Assembly: GCF_008641065.1 (NCBI RefSeq)
Contig: NZ_VTRS01000006.1
Coordinates: 62,001-126,000 of the forward strand
Length of the DNA: 64,000 bases
Direction of reading: 5' to 3'
DNA from: Rhabdaerophilum calidifontis
GTDB lineage: Bacteria > Pseudomonadota > Alphaproteobacteria > Rhizobiales > Beijerinckiaceae
Each line of letters begins with the position of its first letter. Positions within the stretch are counted from its first letter, which is position 1. The translations under genes were made by a program, and so were the position numbers. The notes under the pieces are model-generated. The model worked only from the letters and a program-made list of their open reading frames with translations, was not told where the DNA came from and did no database searches. Below are positions 56,401 through 64,000 of the stretch, piece after piece.

Positions 56401-56940
56401 TGCCTCGTGCCGTCGGGCGTGAAGCCCGGCGATGCCGGCGGCGTCCTCGAGGATGCGGCGGCGATGCTGCGGCTTGGCGGCGATCAGTTCGCCGATCTGC
56501 CCCTGACGCACCATCGAGGGCGAGCGTGCGCCGCTCGCGGCATCGGCGAACAGGATCTGGACATCGCGCGCGCGCACCTCGCGGCCGTTGATCCGGTAGG
56601 TCGAGCCCTGCTCGCGCACGATGCGGCGCGAGATGTCGAGCTGGTCGGCGCCTGCGAGATGGCCGGGGAGATCCGCCGGCGGCGCGCTGATGCGGATGGA
56701 GACTTCGGCATGGCTGCGCTCCGGCCGCGTCTGGGAGCCAGCGAAGATCACGTCGTCCATGCCGCCGCCGCGCAGCGATTTGGACGATGTCTCGCCCATC
56801 ACCCAGCGCAGCGCCTCGACGAGGTTGGATTTGCCGCAACCATTCGGCCCGACCACGCCCGTGAGTCCGGGAGCGATCGCGATATCGGTCGGATCGACGA
56901 AGGTCTTGAAACCGGCGAGGCGCAGCCGCTCGAATTTCAC
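53482..56940 (-). CDS. smc: Chromosome segregation protein SMC
   Basis: The 1152-residue protein is a full-length condensin ATPase: N-terminal head with Walker A GPNGCGKSNL (about 32-41), two long Ala/Arg/Glu coiled coils (about 170-500 and 660-1000), a hinge (about 510-640), and the C-terminal head with the signature LLSGGEQALTATAL and Walker B VLDEVDAPLDD. It organises and separates the origin region with ScpA/ScpB, which are not in this window. The gene sits 66 bp downstream of the dsbA-like gene. Confidence 0.97.
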   Translation of the reverse strand: MKFERLRLAGFKTFVDPTDIAIAPGLTGVVGPNGCGKSNLVEALRWVMGETSSKSLRGGGMDDVIFAGSQTRPERSHAEVSIRISAPPADLPGHLAGADQLDISRRIVREQGSTYRINGREVRARDVQILFADAASGARSPSMVRQGQIGELIAAKPQHRRRILEDAAGIAGLHARRHEAELRLRQAEDNLTRTEDVLGQLDRQIGDLRKQAKQAQRFKALQAEIRALELRQLAASLDLAAREAEAARREHDLAVRAIAAATIRQGETERARAVAEHEAEALRQRAAEAEARHQRLIVARETLDNEIRLADRRIAEIAARREELDRDRAAAARMLGDADAAAIRLAEEAEALAARIAAEMTEQAGDAERRAEAEAARGRAEAAFAEAQRAEAEAEADRRAAEQRLAEAESRRARLEGAEAQARRELERLESSDPGLQRLAALEREAEARLAAYDQALAAAEAAENAARAARAAEQAERPRLAEAERLLQRLETEARTIRKLVDQAEPGLWTPAIDRIRVAPGYETALAAALGEDLEAALEPGAARHWDDAAIEAAGLPPLPEGAEPALNHVEAPAALQPRLSQIGIVTREQGLALRRHLRQGQRLVTREGDLWRWDGFTARAEAPSAAARRLAERNRLAEIEAHAAEARRKRDEARARIDQLAGQTRKAEADSLAAREAARRAGGARDAAQAEFQRETRRTEEARLRVEALRNRVAALAGDCAEALSHAETARAACAALPERRAENPLAGLAAALAEARRAEQAARDTESQRSARLAAARERVAAIGREQAAWAERIARARQQDTDQAERHARLAAEAERLAALPAELGQRRRTIEAEIATAAQDRQMAEDARAEGEATLRRADEAARGAMTALADAREAAARLDAHRQNAGEKHAHVVRAIEERIEAPVAALAERIAALDGPAIVDPDAIERRLQDLRGDRDRLGAVNLRADTELAEIEGERAMLDREREDVLAAIRKFRRAIDQLNAEGRSRLQAAFGVVDGHFRRLFERLFGGGAAELQLVEAEDPLESGLEIIAKPPGKKPQLLSLLSGGEQALTATALIFAVFLTNPAPICVLDEVDAPLDDSNVERLCDLLRDMARETETRFLVITHNPISMARMDRLYGVTMVERGVSQVVSVDLAAAERLAEAV

Positions 56941-57006
56941 GTGATGCCGTCCTGCCCGCTCATCCCCGGTTCTGGCCCGAACTTCCGCCTCGGCCGGCGC
57001 CGGGCC

Positions 57007-57732
57007 TCATTTCAGGAGCGGTTCGATCAGCTTCTCGAGTTCCTCGAGCGTCGCATCCCCGCGCCGGACCTGGCCGTTGACGAAGAAGGTCGGCGTGGAA
57101 TTGACGCCGAACACTTCCGCGCCCCGCTTCTTCACATCGTTCAGGCCGTCATAGATCGACTGGTTTTTCAAGCAGGCGTCGAAGGTTTCCTGTGTGAAAC
57201 CGGCCTGCCGGGCGATGGTCAGCAATTCCTCGAGCGGCTTGTCCGAGCCCGCCCAGCCGCGCTGCTGCTGGAACAGCACCGAGATGATCGGAAAATACCG
57301 CGGCTCGGGCGCGCAGCGCGCGATCATCGAGGCGGCGGTCGAGAGCGGATCGAGCGGGAACTCGCGGAAGATCAGCCGCACCTTGCCGGTGTCGATGTAT
57401 TTTTCCTTGAGCGCGGGATAGGTCACCTGATGGAAGTTCGCGCAATGCGAGCAGGTGAGCGAGGCGTATTCGACGATCGTCACCGGCGCATCCGCCTTGC
57501 CGACGACCCGGTCACCGAGCGGGCCGGGCTGGAGCAGGGCGGCGATTTCGGCGCCCTTGCCTCCGGCCGAGGCGTTGGTCGCCGCTGGCGTCTCGGATTT
57601 TGACGCGGGCTTGCCGCTCTCGCCACAGGCCGCCAGCGCGAGGGCGAACCCGCCGGCCGCGAAGAGGGCGCCGAGCCGCCGCGCATGCAGAATGGGTTGA
57701 GTGAAACGAATTGCGGCGAAGCGCAGGACCAT
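57007..57732 (-). CDS. DsbA family thioredoxin-fold protein, probable lipoprotein
   Basis: The 241-residue protein has an N-terminal export signal ending in LAAC (Cys36), so it is probably a lipoprotein, and a thioredoxin fold with the CSHC active site (Cys94 and Cys97 in SLTCSHCANF) and cis-Pro in STPTFFVNG. It belongs to the DsbA/BdbD-like group and should act as a periplasmic thiol oxidase or isomerase. AGGAGAA precedes the ATG. The gene precedes smc on the same strand, as in many Hyphomicrobiales. Confidence 0.92.
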   Translation of the reverse strand: MVLRFAAIRFTQPILHARRLGALFAAGGFALALAACGESGKPASKSETPAATNASAGGKGAEIAALLQPGPLGDRVVGKADAPVTIVEYASLTCSHCANFHQVTYPALKEKYIDTGKVRLIFREFPLDPLSTAASMIARCAPEPRYFPIISVLFQQQRGWAGSDKPLEELLTIARQAGFTQETFDACLKNQSIYDGLNDVKKRGAEVFGVNSTPTFFVNGQVRRGDATLEELEKLIEPLLK

Positions 57733-57911
57733 CGAATTCTCCTCCTGTCCGGCGCGGGCGCACCGCGTTCCGGATGCGGCGCCGAGATAGGGCCGGGACG
57801 ATGCCGAAAGCAAGGGCTCCGAATGCGGAAGCCTCCGCGCGTCGAACCGCGCGGCGCGACCTTTCCGGCGCATTGCGACCGAAACGTGGCGGCGCGATCA
57901 CGGCTTCGGCA
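57733..57911. other. 179-bp gap between dciA and dsbA-like genes
   Basis: The gap lies between two minus-strand genes and should hold the dsbA promoter. I see no clear -35/-10 pair, hairpin terminator or RNA gene in it. Confidence 0.5.
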
Positions 57912-58583
57912 TCAACCCCGGTCGCGTTCGATGGCGGCGCCGAGCCGCGCCAGCGCCCGCCGGAGGCCGTCATCCGCGATATCGCCGAGCCCGGCCTCGA
58001 CGCGCGCCACCGTCTCCGGCGGCAGGACGCGGGGCGGTGCGGGCGCGACGGCCGGCCGGTGCGGCGCCTGCCGGATCTCGATCCCGCCGATCGCGGCATA
58101 GCCGAGTCGGCGGTTGACCGCCTCGACGATGGCGCGCTCGGCCATCTGCGCCTCGAGCGCGAAGGCACCGGCCACGCCGATGACGAGCACCGCATGCTCG
58201 GAGCGCGCTGCCTTGCCGCGCGCCGGTTGTGCCGCCCGCCGCTTCTCCGCCGCCTCGCGGTCTTCCGGCCGGCGCGGCCAGCGGATTTCGAGCGGCGTCG
58301 TCCAGCCGGCGAGATGCGGGCCGGCGATCTCCGCCCAGCCGGTCAGGATCGCGCTGGAGGCGAGGCCGCGCTGATGCAGTACCGGCGCGACCGCCTCGGG
58401 CAGCAGCGAATCGAGCCGGATGGCACCGGCCCGGATGGCACCGGCGCGGCGCGGCTTGACGGAAACGGCATGCGGCTTCGTGGCCAAGGGCGAGGCTCCG
58501 GGCTGCGGCGACGTGGCCCCTCCGTCACCCTTGGCGGCGGGACAGGGCTCTGCGACAAGGCGGCATGGTAGAAAATCCGCCAC
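57912..58583 (-). CDS. DciA-like DUF721 protein
   Basis: The 223-residue protein contains the DUF721 fold: LDSLLPEAVAPVLHQRGLASSAILTGWAEIAGPHLAGWTTPLEIRWP and VLVIGVAGAFALEAQMAERAIVEAVNRRLGYAAI, given as extended but separate parts of one domain. DUF721 proteins are DciA homologues, loaders of the replicative helicase in most bacteria. The GTG at 58583 has GGAGGCG upstream but lies 19 bp inside the divergent mutY; TTG at 58487 with GGAG is an alternative. Confidence 0.83.
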   Translation of the reverse strand: MADFLPCRLVAEPCPAAKGDGGATSPQPGASPLATKPHAVSVKPRRAGAIRAGAIRLDSLLPEAVAPVLHQRGLASSAILTGWAEIAGPHLAGWTTPLEIRWPRRPEDREAAEKRRAAQPARGKAARSEHAVLVIGVAGAFALEAQMAERAIVEAVNRRLGYAAIGGIEIRQAPHRPAVAPAPPRVLPPETVARVEAGLGDIADDGLRRALARLGAAIERDRG

Positions 58584-59635
58584 CCGCCTCCAAGCCGGAA
58601 TCGGCGCTTCCCGCCGCGATCACGCCGGCGCTGCTCGGCTGGTATGACCGCCATGCCCGCGACCTGCCCTGGCGCCGGCAGCCGGGCAGCGGGCGGGCCG
58701 ACCCTTATCGTGTGTGGCTGTCGGAGATCATGCTCCAGCAGACGACGGTCGAGGCGGTGAAGCCCTATTATGCGCGTTTCCTCGCCGCCTGGCCGGATAT
58801 CGGGGCGCTGGCGGCGGCGGAGGATGGCGCTGTGCTCGCGGCCTGGGCCGGGCTCGGCTATTACGCCCGCGCCCGCAATCTCCTTGCCTGTGCCCGGCAG
58901 GTGGCCGGCGCGGGCGGCCGCTTTCCCGGAACCGAGGCGGGCTTGCGCGCCCTTCCGGGAATCGGCGCCTATACCGCGGCGGCGATCGCCGCGATCGCCT
59001 TCGGAGCGCGCGCGGCGGTGATCGACGGCAATGTCGAGCGGGTCATGGCGCGCCTCCTGGCGCTTGAAACACCGCTCCCCACCGCCAAGCCGACGATCCG
59101 CGCCGCGCTCGAACCACTGGTTCCGGCGGATCGGCCCGGCGATTTCGCGCAAGCCATGATGGATCTCGGCGCCACGCTCTGCACGCCCCGCGCGCCGGCC
59201 TGCGGCCGCTGCCCGCTCGCCTTCGCCTGCCGGGCCGGCCGCGGGGCCGATCCGGCCGGCTTCCCGCGCAAGGCGCCGCGCGGGCCCCGGCCCGTCCGGC
59301 ACGGGATCGCCTATCTCTGCCGCGATGCCGCGGGGCGCGTGCTGCTCGGCACCCGCCCGGCGCGCGGGCTGCTCGGCGGCATGGCGGAGATCCCGAATTC
59401 CGGCTGGGCGCCGGGTGCGCCGCCGGCCGCCGTGCCGCCGCTTGCCGCGCATTGGCAGCGCCATCCGGCCGGTATCAGCCATGTCTTCACGCATTTCGAG
59501 TTGCGGCTGGCGATCGAGACCGCGCGGGTCGGGCGTGTGGCGCCGCCTCCCGGCCTGCGCTGGGTCGCGGCGGAGGCGCTCGATGCCGAGCCGCTGCCGA
59601 CCCTGTTCCGCAAGGTGATCGCGGCGACCGGGTAG
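58565..59635 (+). CDS. mutY: Adenine DNA glycosylase MutY
   Basis: MutY removes adenine mispaired with 8-oxoguanine. The 356-residue protein has the catalytic Glu54 in LSEIMLQQT, the helix-hairpin-helix LPGIGAYTAAAI with Asp154 in VIDGNVERV, the 4Fe-4S cluster Cys206-x6-Cys213-x2-Cys216-x5-Cys222, and a C-terminal MutT-like domain (about 240-356). Its 5' end overlaps the divergent dciA gene by 19 bp if the long dciA start is used. Confidence 0.95.
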   Translation: MVENPPPASKPESALPAAITPALLGWYDRHARDLPWRRQPGSGRADPYRVWLSEIMLQQTTVEAVKPYYARFLAAWPDIGALAAAEDGAVLAAWAGLGYYARARNLLACARQVAGAGGRFPGTEAGLRALPGIGAYTAAAIAAIAFGARAAVIDGNVERVMARLLALETPLPTAKPTIRAALEPLVPADRPGDFAQAMMDLGATLCTPRAPACGRCPLAFACRAGRGADPAGFPRKAPRGPRPVRHGIAYLCRDAAGRVLLGTRPARGLLGGMAEIPNSGWAPGAPPAAVPPLAAHWQRHPAGISHVFTHFELRLAIETARVGRVAPPPGLRWVAAEALDAEPLPTLFRKVIAATG

Positions 59636-59637
59636 GG

Positions 59638-60884
<1,247 letters not shown>

Positions 60885-60897
60885 TCGCTGTCCCGTT

Positions 60898-61461
60898 TCA
60901 AGACGCGGCCCGGCACGGGCCGAAGCTCAATCGATGGATGGGGCAGGGGCCCAAGCGCCGCAGGGCGGCGCGGTGCGCGGGCGTCGGATACCCGGCGTGA
61001 TCCTCGAAACCGTAGCCGGGAAAGCGCCGCGCGGCCTCCGCCATCATGCGGTCGCGCGCGACCTTGGCGATGATCGAGGCGGCGGCGATGGCCGGCTCGC
61101 GCGCATCGCCGCCGACCAGCGCCTCGGCCGGGCAGGGCAGGTCCTCCGGCACGAAGCGCCCGTCGATCAGCGCTCTGTCCGGCGGCGCGGCCAGGCAGGC
61201 AAGGGCGCGGCGCATCGCGAGCAGCGTCGCCGCATGGATGTTGCACCGGTCGATTTCGGCGGCGGGCACGAAGGCCAATCCCGTCTGGGCGCCGTGGAGG
61301 ATTCGCTGCGCGAGAACGCGCCGCCGCGCGGGCGTGAGGCTCTTGGAATCCGCAAGCCCCGTGCGGTCGAAGTCGCGCGGCAGGATCACCGCTGCCGCGA
61401 CGACCGGTCCGGCCAGCGGTCCGCGCCCCACCTCGTCGATCCCCGCGATTGCCGGCGCCAT
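60898..61461 (-). CDS. rnhB: Ribonuclease HII
   Basis: The 187-residue nuclease has the catalytic Asp9-Glu10 in IAGIDEVGRGPLAG, LADSKSLTPARR, the third carboxylate region ALIDGRF and the GYPTPAHRAAL C-terminal motif. It removes single ribonucleotides and RNA primers from DNA. GGGGGAACC precedes the ATG. Second RNase H of the window. Confidence 0.96.
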   Translation of the reverse strand: MAPAIAGIDEVGRGPLAGPVVAAAVILPRDFDRTGLADSKSLTPARRRVLAQRILHGAQTGLAFVPAAEIDRCNIHAATLLAMRRALACLAAPPDRALIDGRFVPEDLPCPAEALVGGDAREPAIAAASIIAKVARDRMMAEAARRFPGYGFEDHAGYPTPAHRAALRRLGPCPIHRLSFGPCRAAS

Positions 61462-61633
61462 TCCGGTTCCCCCTGTCAATCTCCCGCGCGGGGCCGGCCC
61501 CTCGCCACGGCCCGCGCGATCCGGCAAATGCCCGCGGGCATTCCGCGTCGTTCATCTTGCCTCTTCTGTCTTGGCTTGCCGGGCCGCCGGGGGCAAGAAT
61601 GTCAGGCTTCCCTGCTATGCACCGGACCCGCCC

Positions 61634-62152
61634 ATGGCCGATTCCCTTCCCGACGCGCCGGCACCGCCCTTCATCCCGCCCGACGCGCCGGATGACCCGG
61701 CATTCGCGGCCGAGCACCGCCTCCAGGCCGCCTTCATCGCTGGCGGAGAGGATGTCGAGGGGCTCATCGCCTATGCACTGCACCGCCGCGCCAGCCTCGA
61801 ATTCGCCGGGGAATTCCGCCGCCGCCATGCCCGGAGGCCCGAGCCGGGCGAGATCGCGGCGTTCGAGACGGGGGAGACCGCGCCCTCACGGATCGCCGCC
61901 TATCGCGCCGAGGCGCGACGCCTGGTCGAGTCATGGCGCGCGGGAGCGGGGCAGGATGCGGTGCGGGAGCAGGGGCAACAACCGTCCGGCAGCGCCATAC
62001 CGCGTCGCTGGCCCTGGTTCGGCCTGCTGCCGGAGACCCAGCCGGCTGCCGGGCCGATCGATTGGAAGGGGCTCACGCTGCGGCTCCTCGTGCTGCTGCT
62101 GGCGGTGATCGTCACGGCATTGCTGCTGCGCGTTCTCGTCGTGCAACCCTGA
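61634..62152 (+). CDS. Hypothetical protein with a C-terminal membrane helix
   Basis: The 172-residue protein has a Pro/Asp-rich start (ADSLPDAPAPPFIPPDAPDD), a helical region with AEHRLQAAFIAGGEDVEGLIAYALHRRASLEF, and one C-terminal helix LRLLVLLLAVIVTALLLRVLVV. This tail-anchored layout is seen in an uncharacterised Hyphomicrobiales family next to rnhB. It converges with the radical SAM gene, with 2 bp between the stop codons. Function unknown. Confidence 0.72.
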   Translation: MADSLPDAPAPPFIPPDAPDDPAFAAEHRLQAAFIAGGEDVEGLIAYALHRRASLEFAGEFRRRHARRPEPGEIAAFETGETAPSRIAAYRAEARRLVESWRAGAGQDAVREQGQQPSGSAIPRRWPWFGLLPETQPAAGPIDWKGLTLRLLVLLLAVIVTALLLRVLVVQP

Positions 62153-62154
62153 GA

Positions 62155-63330
62155 TCAGAACAGCGACATCTGTTCCCCGGTGATCCCCGGGCGGCGGAAC
62201 AGGTCGGTCCGCAGTCGCCCCGCCGCGCGGCGTCCCAGACCCAGCCGGGTGCAGGCGAGCCGGAACCGCTTGGCGATCATCTCGGCGAAATAGCCGCTGC
62301 CCCGCTGCCGTTCGCCGAAATTGGCCACGTAATCCCGCCCCCCGCGCGTCGATTGCACGAGCGACATCACATGGCGCAGCTTGCCGGGATAATGCGTGAG
62401 CAGCCATTCGCGGAACAATTCGCGCAATTCGTGCGGCAGGCGCAGCAGCACGTAGCCGGCATCGCCCGCGCCGGCCTCCCGCGCCGCCTCGAGCAGGGAT
62501 TCGATTTCGTGATCATTGATCGCGGGGATGATCGGCGCCATCAGCACCGAGACCGGGATTCCCGCCGCCGCGAGTGCGCGCACCGCCTCGAGCCGTCGCC
62601 GCGGTGTCGGCGCGCGCGGCTCCATCCGCCGCGCCAGCGTGCCGTCGAGGGTCGTGATCGACACCGCGACGCGCGCGAGCCCCTGCGCTGCCATCGGCGT
62701 CAGGATGTCGATATCGCGCGTGATGAGCGCCGATTTGGTGACGATCGTCACTGGATGCCCGGCGCGCGCCAGCACCTCCAGCACCTGCCGGGTGATGCGG
62801 TGCTGGCGCTCGATCGGCTGGTAGGGATCGGTATTGGCGCCGAGCGCGATCTCGCGCGGCGCATATTTCGGGTCCGCGAGTTCGCGCGCGAGCAATTCGG
62901 CCGCGTTCGGCTTGGCAAAGAGCCGCGATTCGAAATCGAGCCCCGGCGAGAGCCCGAGATAGGCATGGCTCGGCCGGGCATAGCAATAGCTGCATCCGTG
63001 CTCGCAGCCGCGATAGGGGTTGATCGACCGGTCGAATGGAATGTCCGGCGATTGGTTGCGGGTGATGATCGTCATTGCCCGTTCGAGCGTCGTTTCGGTG
63101 CGGAAGGGCGGCAATTCGTCCGGCTCGTCCCACCCGTCGTCGAAACGCTCCCGCGCCAGCGGCTCGAAGCGGCCGGAGGCATTGGTCAGCGCGCCCCGGC
63201 CGCCGCGATTGGCGGCCGCGAGGGGCGTGACCAGCCGCGCCTGACGGGCGAGGTCCTGGTGCGAGAGGTTCTGGCGCGAGAGATCCGGGCCGGCGAGATC
63301 CTGGTTGCGGGCATGCGGGCCGAGAGACAT
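62155..63330 (-). CDS. PA0069 family radical SAM protein
   Basis: The 391-residue protein has the radical SAM cluster motif Cys109-x3-Cys113-x2-Cys116 in GCEHGCSYCYARP, NQSPDIPFDRSINPYRG before it, ALGANTDPYQPIER and TKSALITRDIDIL, and ends EQMSLF as is usual for this family. Members are distantly like spore photoproduct lyase (SplB), and alphaproteobacterial ones often belong to the SOS regulon; a DNA-repair role is inferred. GGAGAA precedes the ATG. A perfect GTTC-N7-GTTC LexA box lies 21 bp upstream. Residues 10-29 are four pentapeptide-like repeats. Confidence 0.9.
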   Translation of the reverse strand: MSLGPHARNQDLAGPDLSRQNLSHQDLARQARLVTPLAAANRGGRGALTNASGRFEPLARERFDDGWDEPDELPPFRTETTLERAMTIITRNQSPDIPFDRSINPYRGCEHGCSYCYARPSHAYLGLSPGLDFESRLFAKPNAAELLARELADPKYAPREIALGANTDPYQPIERQHRITRQVLEVLARAGHPVTIVTKSALITRDIDILTPMAAQGLARVAVSITTLDGTLARRMEPRAPTPRRRLEAVRALAAAGIPVSVLMAPIIPAINDHEIESLLEAAREAGAGDAGYVLLRLPHELRELFREWLLTHYPGKLRHVMSLVQSTRGGRDYVANFGERQRGSGYFAEMIAKRFRLACTRLGLGRRAAGRLRTDLFRRPGITGEQMSLF

Positions 63331-63350
63331 GTAATGTTCTCCATATATCA

Positions 63351-63365
63351 GAACATAAAAAGAAC
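63351..63365 (-). promoter_or_regulatory. LexA (SOS) box GTTC-N7-GTTC upstream of the radical SAM gene
   Basis: On the plus strand GAAC (63351-63354), seven bases, GAAC (63362-63365), that is GTTC-N7-GTTC on the coding strand. This is exactly the alphaproteobacterial LexA operator. It overlaps a weak TATGTT promoter element downstream of TTGACC (63386-63381), and a second dyad GTTCT-N9-AGAAC (63336-63354) overlaps it. Confidence 0.8.
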
Positions 63366-63457
63366 ATATCATGATCGAGAGGTCAAGCGCGACGGGTTGC
63401 ATTTTTGTATGCTGCGGCGCAGCATAAAGATCGATCACGCGCGATTGCTGGAGGCCC

Positions 63458-63994
63458 ATGCTCACCGTCATCATCGATGCCAGGCCCGATCCCGCCGCGC
63501 TCGCCGCCACGATCGCGCCTTTGGTGCGTGGCGTGGTCGAGGGCATCGTCGGCGGCGCCGTGCTGGTGGCGCCGGCGGCGGACCGGGCTGTCGAGGAGAT
63601 CGCCGACGCCGCCGGCTGCCGGGTGCTGGTCGCGTCGCGCTGGCCGGAAGGGTTCGCGCGCGCGGTGGCCGGCGCTGGCGGTTCGGGTTTCCTGCTCGTC
63701 GATACGGGCCTGCTGATCGGCCCGGAATTCTGGCCGATCCTCGCCGATCGCCTGCCGCTGCTCCAGGACCGCCCGGCCGTAACGCGGCCGGCCGCGCGGC
63801 CGGGTTTCGCCGGAATGGCGGCGCGGGCCGCGGCGATCCTGCGCGAGACCGGCGGCCGCGCCGGCCGCGACCGTGCGCTGCTGCTGCCGCCCCGCCGCGC
63901 CCGCGAGATCGCGGCGGCGAAGGCGGACCCGTTCGCGCATCCGTTCGGGCGCGATCTCGTGCGGCTCGACCCCGAGGTCCGCCGCCTGCCCTGA
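63458..63994 (+). CDS. Glycosyltransferase-like (GT2-fold) conserved protein
   Basis: The 178-residue protein starts MLTVIIDARPDPAALAATIAPLV, has VVEGIVGGAVLVAP and a GCRVLVASRW segment, and a basic tail. The layout recalls short GT-A/GT2-like proteins found next to moaB and the radical SAM gene in Hyphomicrobiales. The nucleotide-sugar DxD is not evident, so enzyme activity is doubtful. Divergent from the radical SAM gene with 127 bp between. Ends 6 bp before the window edge. Confidence 0.6.
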   Translation: MLTVIIDARPDPAALAATIAPLVRGVVEGIVGGAVLVAPAADRAVEEIADAAGCRVLVASRWPEGFARAVAGAGGSGFLLVDTGLLIGPEFWPILADRLPLLQDRPAVTRPAARPGFAGMAARAAAILRETGGRAGRDRALLLPPRRAREIAAAKADPFAHPFGRDLVRLDPEVRRLP

Positions 63995-64000
63995 CGCGCC

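Noticed and set aside
53926-57603. A 1225-codon open frame on the plus strand opposite smc and the dsbA-like gene
   Set aside because: It is the antisense of a clear SMC protein; long open antisense frames are expected at this GC content and the translation matches no family I know.

Overview
The window is chromosomal DNA from a high-GC alphaproteobacterium, most likely of the order Hyphomicrobiales (Rhizobiales). That placement is an inference from gene content and order: a CcrM GANTC methyltransferase next to rnhB and mutY, a Rhizobiales-type F0 cluster (atpI-atpB-atpE-atpF'-atpF), a ctaC-ctaD-ctaB-ctaF-ctaG-ctaE-DUF983-surf1-thrC run, the APH-type homoserine kinase next to rnhA, DUF2093/DUF4170/DUF1127 genes, an IalB-family protein and an alphaproteobacterial LexA box. 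No rRNA, tRNA, insertion sequence, prophage or CRISPR array was recognised, and nearly all the sequence is coding.

Layout. 1-3.4 kb: the 3' end of mutL, rsmD, and an rluB-type pseudouridine synthase with a long basic repetitive tail. 3.5-8.7 kb: tadA, a patatin-like lipase, a hydrolase with the full fluoroacetate-dehalogenase residue set, purD and, divergently, xseA. 8.8-13.6 kb: a lipid A/Kdo block (lpxK, waaA, DUF374 acyltransferase, DUF4170, CysQ-type phosphatase) and a MAPEG protein. 13.8-20 kb: a Kef-type antiporter, a MATE exporter, a DUF937 protein with a calcium-loop motif, and a 648-residue protein with four repeats of about 90 residues. 20.2-31.7 kb: DUF1127, a LysR regulator, gshA, rsmE, ubiA, ispH, an EamA transporter, thrB-rnhA, a peroxiredoxin, an orphan DsbD-N-like protein and yqgE. 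31.7-43.3 kb (minus strand): an EAL phosphodiesterase with degenerate GGDEF, a GNAT, thrC and the aa3 cytochrome oxidase assembly operon. 43.7-49.8 kb: ialB-like and lipoprotein genes, then a tandem glycine riboswitch driving gcvT-gcvH-gcvPA-gcvPB. 49.8-57.7 kb (minus strand): a dienelactone-hydrolase-like gene, the F0 ATP synthase cluster, smc and dsbA. 57.9-64 kb: dciA, mutY, ccrM, rnhB, a small membrane protein, a PA0069-type radical SAM gene under a perfect LexA box, and a glycosyltransferase-like protein.

The genes are mostly housekeeping: energy (oxidase plus F0), cofactor and amino-acid synthesis, envelope, DNA repair and chromosome maintenance. Tight ATGA/TGATG/GTGA overlaps (DUF374-waaA-lpxK, Kef-MATE, thrB-rnhA, thrC-GNAT, ctaB-ctaF, gcvPA-gcvPB, exported protein-ubiA) indicate several translationally coupled operons. 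The least explained parts are the 648-residue repeat protein and its DUF937 neighbour, the dehalogenase candidate, the degenerate GGDEF/EAL sensor, and several regulatory sites. No clear multi-gene undescribed system (defence island, BGC, mobile element) was found.
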